A DNA stretch of 29,431 bases from DATKRB01 sp036501425 (lineage in GTDB: Bacteria; Actinomycetota; Acidimicrobiia; Acidimicrobiales; RAAP-2). The position numbers and the translations under genes are program-made. Below the pieces are notes generated by a model. That model was given only the letters and a program-made list of their open reading frames with translations. It had not been told where the DNA came from and did not search any database. This document shows positions 6,474 to 14,782 of this stretch, one piece after another. Where the stretch lies: NCBI GenBank assembly GCA_036501425.1, contig DASYAI010000004.1, positions 1 to 29,431 on the forward strand, written 5' to 3'. Each line of letters begins with the position of its first letter. The first letter of the stretch is position 1.

Positions 6474-7756
6474 CCGGGCCGAGCCCCGAGCGGGCACTGC
6501 CGGACGAGGCTTACGCAGCTGCCCTGTGCGCCCTACCGGGACTCGGTCCGAGGACGCTGCGCCAGCTGCTCGACGAGGACGCACCCCCCGACGCGTGGGC
6601 GGCCGTCCGCTCGGGCCATCGCCTCGACGTACCGGGCATGTGGCGACCCGCCGCCCGGGCCACCGACGTGGCAGGGCTGTGGGCGACCCTGGCCGATCAG
6701 GGGGTCGGGGTGGCGTTACGGGGCGGCGCCGGGTACCCAGGCCCGCTCAACGACGACGCCCAGGCTCCTGCGGTGCTGTTCCACCGGGGCGCGCCGACCA
6801 TTGCCGACCGGTTTCCCCGAGTCGGGATCGTGGGGACCCGCAGCGCCACCCGGTACGGGTTGGGTGTGGCCGCTCAGCTGGGCGCCGAGCTCGCCGCGGC
6901 GGGGGTCGTCGTCGTGTCGGGTCTCGCCCTGGGCGTGGACGGGGCCGCGCACGAGGGAGCGCTGGCCGGTTGGGCGGCCGGCCGACCGGGCTCGGCCCCA
7001 CCGCTGGCGGTGGTGGCGGGTGGGCTGGACCGGGTCTATCCGGCTCGCCACGCCCGGCTGTGGCGGGAGGTGGCGGATGCCGGTGCCATCGTCGGCGAGA
7101 CCCCCCTCGGCGGAGCCGTGGCCCGCTGGCGGTTCCCGCAACGCAACCGCATCTTGGCGGCCCTGTGCGAGGTGCTGATCGTGGTCGAGTGCCACCCCAA
7201 GGGCGGGTCGCTCCACACGGTCCGGGCAGCCAGCAGCCGGGGGATCGCCGTCGGCGCGGTTCCCGGATCCATCCGCAGCCCGGCCTCCGCCGGCACCAAC
7301 GACCTGCTGGCCGACGGCTGCTTTCCGGTGCGTGACGCCGCCGACGTCTTGGTGGCGTTGGACCTGGCCCGTGCCGGCTCGGAGCCGATCCGCCCCCGGC
7401 GATCGAGGACGGGTCGAGGCCGGCCGGCGACCGGTCCCGACCCGTTGCCGACATTCGTTGGCCCGCCGGAGCCCGAACGGTGGGCGGCGCTCGGGCCGAC
7501 CCAGGGAACCCCCGAGGACCCGGGCGAGCCGCCGGGGTCGCCCGGGTCGGCGGACGCCGACCCGGCCCGTGAGACGTCGGCCGGTCCTCAGCGCCTCGAG
7601 GAGGCCATCCTCGAGGCGCTGGGCTGGGAACGGTGCTCGATGGAACAGATCCTGCGCCGGACCGGGGAGTCCCTGTCGGCGCTCAGCCTGCCGCTCGAGC
7701 GCTTGCGGGACGCCGGCCGGGTCGTCACCGACGGCGCCCGGTGGGAACGCTGCTGA
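6470..7756 (+). CDS. dprA: DNA-processing protein DprA
   Basis: A 428-residue DprA/Smf protein, which binds single-stranded DNA entering the cell and loads RecA. An N-terminal helix-hairpin-helix/SAM-like region occupies about 1-75 (ALPGLGPRTLRQLL). The Rossmann-like DprA core covers about 80-300, with GIVGTRSATRYG (119-130), SGLALGVDGAAHEGAL (150-165), FPQRNRILA (222-230), KGGSLHTVRAA (244-254) and a GTNDLL motif near 275. A proline/glycine-rich linker (about 303-372), longer than usual, joins a C-terminal winged-helix domain (about 373-428; EAILEALGWERCSMEQIL). The start is the ATG overlapping the comM stop; an upstream extension of this frame exists only as antisense-like sequence inside comM. 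Function in transformation is inferred from the family. Confidence 0.95.
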   Translation: MTGPSPERALPDEAYAAALCALPGLGPRTLRQLLDEDAPPDAWAAVRSGHRLDVPGMWRPAARATDVAGLWATLADQGVGVALRGGAGYPGPLNDDAQAPAVLFHRGAPTIADRFPRVGIVGTRSATRYGLGVAAQLGAELAAAGVVVVSGLALGVDGAAHEGALAGWAAGRPGSAPPLAVVAGGLDRVYPARHARLWREVADAGAIVGETPLGGAVARWRFPQRNRILAALCEVLIVVECHPKGGSLHTVRAASSRGIAVGAVPGSIRSPASAGTNDLLADGCFPVRDAADVLVALDLARAGSEPIRPRRSRTGRGRPATGPDPLPTFVGPPEPERWAALGPTQGTPEDPGEPPGSPGSADADPARETSAGPQRLEEAILEALGWERCSMEQILRRTGESLSALSLPLERLRDAGRVVTDGARWERC

Positions 7757-7781
7757 CGAGGTCTGGCTAACGTCGACGGGG

Positions 7782-8747
7782 GTGCGGCGCTTTCCCCGGC
7801 TCGGGCTCGAGCTCGAGCTCCCGCCAATCGGCTCACCCCAGGGCGTGGCGACCGACGCCGGCTGGGCAGCGGAGGTCGACGTGGTCGCCGCAGTGCGCCG
7901 CCACCTCGGTGGGGTCTGGTGCGCACCGCCGAGGGGGGGTCGCGCCGCCCTGGCCGACCCGTTGACCTTCGCGGCCGGGCTGACCGGATCGGTCGGGGAG
8001 TCGGTCGGGCCGTCGGTCGGCGAGCCGGTCGAGCGGAACGAGGGCCCGCCCCAGGAGGGTTCGCCACGGCAGCGTCCGGCAACCGAGCACGGTCGTCGAG
8101 GGCCGGCGGTCGGGGCGGTGGTGGAGGTGGGGGCGGGCCGCCACCCGGCGGTCCTGGCTCGCGACGTGCTGACCCTCGACGCCGTCTGTGGCGGCCGGGC
8201 GGCCCTGGCGCTGCGGGAGACCCCGGAGCGCTCGGGCATCGGGGACCTGGGGCGCCTGGCCGAGGCGGTGGCCATCTGCCGGGCCATCTTCACCGGCTCG
8301 CCTCCTCCGGTCACCGGCCGGCACTTCGCCCGGGCGGCACTGGACGAGCGCCGACGTGCCGCTCCCGACGACGGGCCCGCCATCCTCCTCGACCTCGACC
8401 TGGGCGCAGAAGGAGCCGGACCGGCGTTGGGTGGGGTCGACGTCGGGGCGTTCGACGGAGGGGATCGGGGTGACCACGCCGAGACGGCGATGCTGCTGGA
8501 GTCGGTCGACGGGCTCATCGTGGGCGGGGAGCCGGCGACCGTGGCCGAGGTCCGCAGCTCGATCGAGCGGGCGGCGGCGGCGCTGGGGCTCGGGACGGTG
8601 CCGGCGGTGCTGTGGCGGGCGCCGATCGCCGCCCGGCGCCCGGCATGGACCGCCGGCGGGCCCGACGGGATCATCGTCTCGACGCGGGACTGGCCCCTGC
8701 CGCCGGCCGAGGTCCTGGGGGCCGAGCTGGCGCGCTGGGCGGGGTGA
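7782..8747 (+). CDS. Hypothetical protein downstream of dprA
   Basis: Not recognised. The frame gives about 321 residues from a GTG at 7782, 25 bases after the dprA stop; there is no well-spaced ribosome binding site, and GTG codons further in are alternatives. The protein is Ala/Gly/Arg-rich with no membrane segments. Blocks that look like folded protein include VDVVAAVRRHLGGVW near the N-terminus, LGRLAEAVAICRAIFTG in the middle, and MLLESVDGLIVGGEPATVAE plus PDGIIVSTRDWPLP near the end. A Gly/Pro/Arg-rich low-complexity segment lies at about residues 60-115. Position suggests cotranscription with comM-dprA and perhaps fumC. The opposite strand is also open here, so reality rests on codon composition and protein-like blocks. 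Confidence 0.6.
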   Translation: MRRFPRLGLELELPPIGSPQGVATDAGWAAEVDVVAAVRRHLGGVWCAPPRGGRAALADPLTFAAGLTGSVGESVGPSVGEPVERNEGPPQEGSPRQRPATEHGRRGPAVGAVVEVGAGRHPAVLARDVLTLDAVCGGRAALALRETPERSGIGDLGRLAEAVAICRAIFTGSPPPVTGRHFARAALDERRRAAPDDGPAILLDLDLGAEGAGPALGGVDVGAFDGGDRGDHAETAMLLESVDGLIVGGEPATVAEVRSSIERAAAALGLGTVPAVLWRAPIAARRPAWTAGGPDGIIVSTRDWPLPPAEVLGAELARWAG

Positions 8748-8893
8748 TCGGCGCCGCAGCGCGACGGCGGCGCACGGGCCGCCGTGACCGGCTCGCGTGG
8801 CCCGACCGCGCGGGCGGGCGGCGGATCTTGCACTCCGTCGCCCTCGAGCCCCATGCTGGCGCGGAGCAAGGGCGTCGGCGACGAGGAGGGGCA

Positions 8894-10282
<1,389 letters not shown>

Positions 10283-10307
10283 GGAGGGGCGACGCGCCCG
10301 GGACCAG

Positions 10308-10592
10308 GTGCTCTCGCCCGACGTCGTGCTGGGCGCGCTGAGCGAGCGGGCCCTTCCCTGGGCCCTGCGTGACGGCGCCCTCGAGCGGGTGGTCGAGCAC
10401 CGCGACTTCGCCACCGCCCTGGCGTTCGTCGACGCGGTGGGCTGGCTGGCCGAGGTGGCGGACCACCATCCCGACGTCGACATCCGCTGGGGGACGGTGA
10501 CGCTACGGCTGGTCACCCACTCGGCCGGCGGCATCACCGGTCGGGACCTCGACCTGGCCGCCGCCGTCGAGGGCCTGCTGCACCTCAGCTGA
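10308..10592 (+). CDS. Pterin-4a-carbinolamine dehydratase (4a-hydroxytetrahydrobiopterin dehydratase)
   Basis: A small 94-residue protein of the PCD/DCoH family. The diagnostic active-site segment is ADHHPDVDI near residues 51-59, and the C-terminal VTLRLVTHSAGGITGRDLDL carries the third catalytic His. The family dehydrates 4a-hydroxytetrahydrobiopterin after aromatic amino acid hydroxylation; in bacteria without such hydroxylases it is linked to molybdopterin or other pterin roles. No hydroxylase gene is in this window. The start GTG at 10308 has no close ribosome binding site, so translation may be coupled to fumC. Its stop overlaps the stop of the convergent pspAB gene within the palindrome TCAGCTGA (10585-10592). 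Confidence 0.9.
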   Translation: MLSPDVVLGALSERALPWALRDGALERVVEHRDFATALAFVDAVGWLAEVADHHPDVDIRWGTVTLRLVTHSAGGITGRDLDLAAAVEGLLHLS

Positions 10593-11247
10593 CCGGCAGC
10601 TCCCAGAGGGGGAACCAGCGCGACAGGTCGGGCTCCACCGGCAGGTCGGCGCCGAGCACCGCCCGGAGTCGGAGCTCCAGCTCGTTGTCGCGGTGCTCCT
10701 TGCCGTCGGGGGCGAACGGGTAGAAGGTGCCCCGCTTGAACAGGTACACCAGCGAGAAGTGGCGGACATCGGAGCCGGATCCGGGGCCCGGGCCGAACCC
10801 GAAGACCGAGCACAGGAGCTGCGGGCCCCACCCGTTGTCGCTGAGGGTGGAGTTGACCAGGTGGACCCGGGTGACCAGGGTGTCGAGGTCCGGGTCGTCC
10901 AGCAGCAGCCAGCGGAACCCGAAGCGGTCCTCGCGCTGGCGCAACGGTCCGGACCCCGGTGCCGGCGGGTCGGGGGGCGCCGTGGCCGCGGTCGCGGCGG
11001 CGGTCGCGGCGGGGGGGCTGGTCGCCCCGGGATCGTCGTCGTCGATGCCCAGCAGCTGGGCGATCTCGGTCTGGACGTCCTGGGCCGGCTGACCGGCTGG
11101 CGGCTTCCAGCACACCCCGGCGTTGCCGGTCGCCACGACGCCGACCGCGCTCTGCAGGGTGACCGCCGCCGAGGGCAGGGCGAAGAGGGCGTCGAGGTTG
11201 GCCCGGACCGGCTTGGTCCGCCCGAGGATCGTGTCGAGCAGTCCCAC
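10585..11247 (-). CDS. pspAB: PspA-associated protein PspAB
   Basis: A 220-residue protein matching the actinobacterial PspAB family: it begins GLLDTILGRTKPVRANLDALFALPSAAVTLQ, has an acidic/Ala-Pro linker in the middle (about 72-100), and continues with DRFGFRWLLLDDPDLDTLVT, QLLCSVFGF and YLFKRGTFYPFAP. PspAB is a partner of PspA that recurs beside pspA and htpX in Actinomycetota. Its exact role is not established, but it belongs to envelope-stress management. It starts with GTG and lies 94 bases behind htpX; that gap contains an 18-base tandem repeat. It is soluble by inspection. The gene order pspA-htpX-pspAB supports the name strongly. Confidence 0.88.
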   Translation of the reverse strand: MGLLDTILGRTKPVRANLDALFALPSAAVTLQSAVGVVATGNAGVCWKPPAGQPAQDVQTEIAQLLGIDDDDPGATSPPAATAAATAATAPPDPPAPGSGPLRQREDRFGFRWLLLDDPDLDTLVTRVHLVNSTLSDNGWGPQLLCSVFGFGPGPGSGSDVRHFSLVYLFKRGTFYPFAPDGKEHRDNELELRLRAVLGADLPVEPDLSRWFPLWELPVS

Positions 11248-11267
11248 CTAGCGGACCCGCAGGGGCC

Positions 11268-11321
11268 GGCTCGACCCGAACGATCGGCTCGACCCGAACG
11301 ATCGGCCCGGCCCGAAGGGCC
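11268..11321 (+). repeat. 18-base tandem repeat between htpX and pspAB
   Basis: GGCTCGACCCGAACGATC occurs twice in tandem (11268-11285 and 11286-11303), followed by a degenerate third copy (11304-11321) matching 14 of 18 bases. The third copy can itself fold through GGCCC/GGGCC. On the coding strand it lies in the untranslated spacer between htpX and pspAB and could modulate expression or mRNA stability of the downstream gene. Confidence 0.6.
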
Positions 11322-11341
11322 GCACGCCCGGGGTCACCACC

Positions 11342-12289
11342 TCAGTGGGGTTGCCCGAGCTGGACCTCGAGGTCCGCCAGCTGGGCGAGCCGCTGCTCGA
11401 GCGGAGGGTGGGTGGAGAACAGGGTGGAGAGGGAGAAGCCCTGCCCACCCCCGGGGCCACGGCGCTGGGCGATGGCGGGGGTGAAGAAGAACGCGTTGAA
11501 GGGCTCGGCCTTGCGCAGGTCCCGGGTGGGGATGCGCGACATCTCGCCGGTCACCTTCACCAGGGCCGAGGCGAGCACCGAGGGCCGCCCGATCAAGATG
11601 GCCCCCGAGCGGTCGGCCGCCAGCTCCCGGTAGCGCGAGAGCGCCCGGGTGAGCAGGAAGCTGATGGCGTAGACGACGATCGAGACGAGCATCACGAGCG
11701 CCTCGATCGCCGCCAGCTGCGAGCCCGCCTGGTTGTTGTTGCGGTTGCCCCCGCCGAACAGCCCGGCGTAGAACATGGCCCGGGTGAGCAGGCCCGCCAT
11801 CAGCCCGAGCCCGCTGGCGATGGTCATCACCGCCACGTCGCGGTGGGCGACGTGGGACAGCTCGTGGGCCAGGACCGCCTCGACCTCGGGCTCGTCGAGC
11901 CGGCGGAGCAGGCCGGAGGTCGCACACACGACCGCCGCCTTGGGGCTGCGCCCGGTGGCGAAGGCGTTGGGCACGTCGCTGTCGGCGATGGCCACCCGGG
12001 GCTTGGGCATGTCGGCCAGGGCGCACAACCGGTCCACGACGCCGTGCAGCGCCGGGGCTTCCTCGGGGGTCACCTCCCGCCCGTGCATCCCCCACAGGGC
12101 GATCTTGTCGGAGAACCAGTACTGGGCGAAGAGGATCAGCACGGCGATCACCACGATCACCGTGAACGACAGGCCGATGGCGAAGAGGATCCCGATGAAC
12201 GCCCCGTAGAGCACGACGAGCAGCAGGCCGGTCACGAACATGCGCACGGTGAGGCCGTGGTCGGCCCGGATCCGGCTGGAGGGTGCCAT
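11342..12289 (-). CDS. htpX: Zinc metalloprotease HtpX
   Basis: A 315-residue membrane protease of the M48B family. Two transmembrane segments lie at about 17-57, followed by the cytoplasmic zinc-protease domain with HELSH at 142-146 and the third zinc ligand in ELAAD (222-226). The typical entries VPNAFATGRSPKAAVVCATSGLL (substrate strand) and FSTHPPLEQRLAQL at the C-terminus are present. Further hydrophobic stretches lie at about 152-175 and 196-215. HtpX degrades misfolded or damaged membrane proteins. The ATG overlaps the pspA stop (ATGA), so the two are translationally coupled and form an envelope-stress unit with pspAB. Confidence 0.95.
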   Translation of the reverse strand: MAPSSRIRADHGLTVRMFVTGLLLVVLYGAFIGILFAIGLSFTVIVVIAVLILFAQYWFSDKIALWGMHGREVTPEEAPALHGVVDRLCALADMPKPRVAIADSDVPNAFATGRSPKAAVVCATSGLLRRLDEPEVEAVLAHELSHVAHRDVAVMTIASGLGLMAGLLTRAMFYAGLFGGGNRNNNQAGSQLAAIEALVMLVSIVVYAISFLLTRALSRYRELAADRSGAILIGRPSVLASALVKVTGEMSRIPTRDLRKAEPFNAFFFTPAIAQRRGPGGGQGFSLSTLFSTHPPLEQRLAQLADLEVQLGQPH

Positions 12290-13161
12290 CAGCGCGGTCC
12301 TTCCGAGGCGGCCTCGGACACCGGTGCCGTCCCGGGCGCCGGGGCGCCGCCCGCCGGCGGGACGGCCGGCTCGACGATCTCCGCCTCGGTCGCCTCGGCC
12401 TCGGACGCGCCGCCCGGGGCCGAGGCGCTGCCGGCTGCCCCGAGGGCGCCGCTCGGCCCGGCGCTGGCCAGCTGGGACCGGAGCGCGGCCAGCTCGGCGT
12501 CGACCTGGGAGCCGGCCGACACCTTGTCCAGCTCCGCCTGGATGTCGTCGACCGGGGTGCTCAGGTCGGTCAGTGCACCCGAGGCCAGCAGTTCGTCCAT
12601 CGCCCCCGCCCGGGCCTGCATGCTGGCGATCTTGTCCTGGGCGCGCACCATGGCCGAACCGGCGTCGCCCATCGACGTCGAGATGCCCGACACGGCCTCG
12701 CCCACCTTGGTCTGCGCCTCGGCGGCCGTGTAGCTGGCCTTCAGGGTCTCCTTCTTGGTGCGGAACTGCTCGATCTGGGACTGGAGGCGCTGGGAGGTGG
12801 CGACCAGGCGGTCCTCCTGCTCGGCCACCTGGGCGTGCTGGGTCTTGAGGTCCGCCAGCTGCTCACCGAGCGCGGCGCGCCGCGCCAACGCCTCGCGTGC
12901 CAGATCCTCGTTGCCCTGGCCCAGCGCCGCCTTGGCCTGGTCCTGCAGCTTGTCCGCCTGCTTCTGCAGCTGCGCCGCCTGCAGCTCGATGCGCTTGCGA
13001 GCCGTGGCCACGTCGGCCACGCTCCGGCGGACCTTCTGGAGGCTCTCGAGCTGCTTCTCGTAGGACAGGTCGAGCGTCTCGCGCGGGTCCTCGGCCCGGT
13101 CCAGCACCTTGTTGGTCTTCGCCTGCAGGATGGCGGACATTCGTTTGAAGACGCCTGCCAA
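12289..13161 (-). CDS. pspA: PspA/IM30 family membrane-stress protein
   Basis: A 290-residue PspA/Vipp1 family protein, a peripheral membrane, ESCRT-III-like scaffold that stabilises damaged membranes. The N-terminus (AGVFKRMSAILQAKTNKVLDRAEDP) is typical, followed by long coiled coil (about 28-190; DLSYEKQLESLQKVRRSV, KRIELQAAQLQKQADKLQDQ). The last 60 residues are an Ala/Pro/Glu-rich tail not found in all members. The start is a TTG at 13161, chosen because AAGGAGG sits 8 bases upstream; the next in-frame ATG (residue 8) would lose conserved residues. A TATGCT at 13201-13206 (minus strand) could be a -10 element. It is translationally coupled to htpX. Confidence 0.94.
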   Translation of the reverse strand: MAGVFKRMSAILQAKTNKVLDRAEDPRETLDLSYEKQLESLQKVRRSVADVATARKRIELQAAQLQKQADKLQDQAKAALGQGNEDLAREALARRAALGEQLADLKTQHAQVAEQEDRLVATSQRLQSQIEQFRTKKETLKASYTAAEAQTKVGEAVSGISTSMGDAGSAMVRAQDKIASMQARAGAMDELLASGALTDLSTPVDDIQAELDKVSAGSQVDAELAALRSQLASAGPSGALGAAGSASAPGGASEAEATEAEIVEPAVPPAGGAPAPGTAPVSEAASEGPR

Positions 13162-13296
13162 CGTTCTGCCCTCCTTGCGGCGCCTGCGCGCCTCCCCTGG
13201 AGCATAAGGCCCCGGGGGATGCGGAGGGACCCGCCCGGGCTGGACCGGACCCGGTCGGCCCTCGGCACGGCGGTGGAAGCGGCGGTGGAGGTGGGG

Positions 13297-14208
13297 TCAG
13301 CGCTCGAGCGGACGCCCGCTCGGGTCCCGGGCGGCCAGGGCCCGCAGGGCCCGGAAGCCGATCAGGTGCACCCCCCGGCGCTCGAGGTCGGCCGGGCGGA
13401 GCCGGGGATCGCACAGGGCGGCGTGCTCGATCGCCCGCCGTGGCCAGTCGCCGGCCAGGGCCCGGAGCTCGTCGGAGTCGACGGCCGGCTGGAGCTGGAC
13501 CTCGGTGACCCCGGGGGACAGCCCGGCCACCAGCTCCTCCAGCGCGTCGGCCGGCGACTGGAGGCCACCGCTCGTCGACCGGCCGTTGCCCGGGCCGCCG
13601 GGGTCCTCGGACCCGAAGGCGCTGCGCACCACGTCGTCGGTCACGATCACCCCGGCGTCGGCGGCCAGGTCGGCCGCCGGGAAGCCGAGCGCGCCGGCCT
13701 CGCGCCGGCCGAGCAGCCGCAGCGGCAAGCCGAACTCCTCCGCCAGCTCGAGGTAGACGTCGAAGAACTCCGGTCGCAGCTGGAGGGTGGCCACCTGGGT
13801 GTCGAGGTGGCTCACGTCGAACCCCCACACGATGGCCCGCTCGATCTGGGCCCGGCACTCCCGGCGGACCTCGTCGAGGTCGGCGTGGTCCCAGACGTCC
13901 TCCATGGTGCGGGGGAACCCGCCGTCGCCGCCCAGCAGGGAGGGGGCGAGCGTCACCGGTCCCCACCGGTAGAGCTCGAGGGTGGCGTTGAGGGTCAGCT
14001 GGACCCCGACGTCCTCACCCCGGTAGTGCGCCGCCGCCTCGCGCGCCCAGGGTGCGGGCACCATGAGCGAGGCGCTGGTGGCCAGCCCGTTGCGCAGGGC
14101 GTCGTAGACGCCGACGTTGGCGGAGTGACACAGCCCCAGGTCGCCGGCGTGCAAGATGGCCACCTTGGCCCCCGGGGGGAAGCCCAGGCGCTCGACGAGA
14201 GCGGTCAC
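13297..14208 (-). CDS. ChbG/YdjC-type carbohydrate deacetylase family protein
   Basis: A 303-residue protein resembling the ChbG/HpnK (YdjC) deacetylases. The N-terminal strand reads AILHAGDLGLCHSANVGVYDAL, equivalent to the family's NADDFGLS block with its metal-binding Asp. GVQLTLNATLE corresponds to the usual GLHLNLT block, and VSHLDTQVATLQLRPEFFDVYLEL corresponds to the HIDSHxH region. The first Asp of the pair is Gly here, and the expected His after the HLD motif is Gln. The metal site is therefore altered, as in an actinobacterial subgroup often annotated simply as polysaccharide deacetylase. The substrate is unknown. It starts with GTG at 14208, 50 bases behind purE on the same strand; a shared transcript is possible. 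Confidence 0.75.
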   Translation of the reverse strand: MTALVERLGFPPGAKVAILHAGDLGLCHSANVGVYDALRNGLATSASLMVPAPWAREAAAHYRGEDVGVQLTLNATLELYRWGPVTLAPSLLGGDGGFPRTMEDVWDHADLDEVRRECRAQIERAIVWGFDVSHLDTQVATLQLRPEFFDVYLELAEEFGLPLRLLGRREAGALGFPAADLAADAGVIVTDDVVRSAFGSEDPGGPGNGRSTSGGLQSPADALEELVAGLSPGVTEVQLQPAVDSDELRALAGDWPRRAIEHAALCDPRLRPADLERRGVHLIGFRALRALAARDPSGRPLER

Positions 14209-14257
14209 CCCGGCAACGGTAGCGGGCGGCCGGCGACGATCTGGTCGCCCACCTGGT

Positions 14258-14782
14258 TCAAGACGGCGGTCCCGCCGCCGGACCCAAGGTGGCGTCCTGG
14301 GCGCGCGCCTCGTCGGCCAGCCGGTCCCGGTACGCGTCGAGGGCCTGGGCGAGGGCGGGATCGCCGAGGGCCAGGATGCGCAGGGCGAGCAGGCCGGCGT
14401 TGCGGCCGCCGTTGACGGCGACGGTGGCCACCGGGACGCCCCGGGGCATCTGGACGATCGAGAGGAGCGAGTCGAGGCCCGACAGGGTGGCCAGCGCCAC
14501 CGGGACCCCGACGACCGGCAGGGTGGTGGCGGCGGCGAGCATCCCGGGCAGGTGGGCGGCCCCGCCGGCCCCGGCGACCAGGACCCGCAGCCCCCGTCCG
14601 GCCGCCGACCGGCCGTAGTCGACCATGTCCTCGGGGGTGCGGTGGGCGGAGACCACCCGCACCTCGTGGCCCACGCCGAAGGCGGTGAGGATCTCGGCCG
14701 CGCCGGACATCACCGTCAGGTCCGACGAGCTGCCCATCACCACCCCGACCGGTCCGGGCGCCGGGTCGCCGAAGCGCCCCAC
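14258..14782 (-). CDS. purE: N5-carboxyaminoimidazole ribonucleotide mutase, PurE
   Basis: A 174-residue class I PurE, which converts N5-CAIR to CAIR in de novo purine synthesis. Family blocks: VGVVMGSSSDLTVM (phosphate-binding loop), VRVVSAHRTPEDMVDYGRSA (active-site His), VLVAGAGGAAHLPGMLAAAT, PVVGVPVALATLSGLDSLLS and MPRGVPVATVAVNGGRNAGL. It starts at a GTG whose G is the last base of the purK TAG stop, a one-base overlap that points to translational coupling. The frame continues further upstream but only as the shadow of purK. PurE with PurK replaces the single-step class II PurE route. Confidence 0.95.
   Translation of the reverse strand: MGRFGDPAPGPVGVVMGSSSDLTVMSGAAEILTAFGVGHEVRVVSAHRTPEDMVDYGRSAAGRGLRVLVAGAGGAAHLPGMLAAATTLPVVGVPVALATLSGLDSLLSIVQMPRGVPVATVAVNGGRNAGLLALRILALGDPALAQALDAYRDRLADEARAQDATLGPAAGPPS

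Noticed and set aside
12283..14415. Long plus-strand frame opposite pspA and the deacetylase
   Set aside because: Antisense shadow of pspA, whose TTG start, ribosome binding site and coiled coil are convincing, and of the ChbG-like gene.
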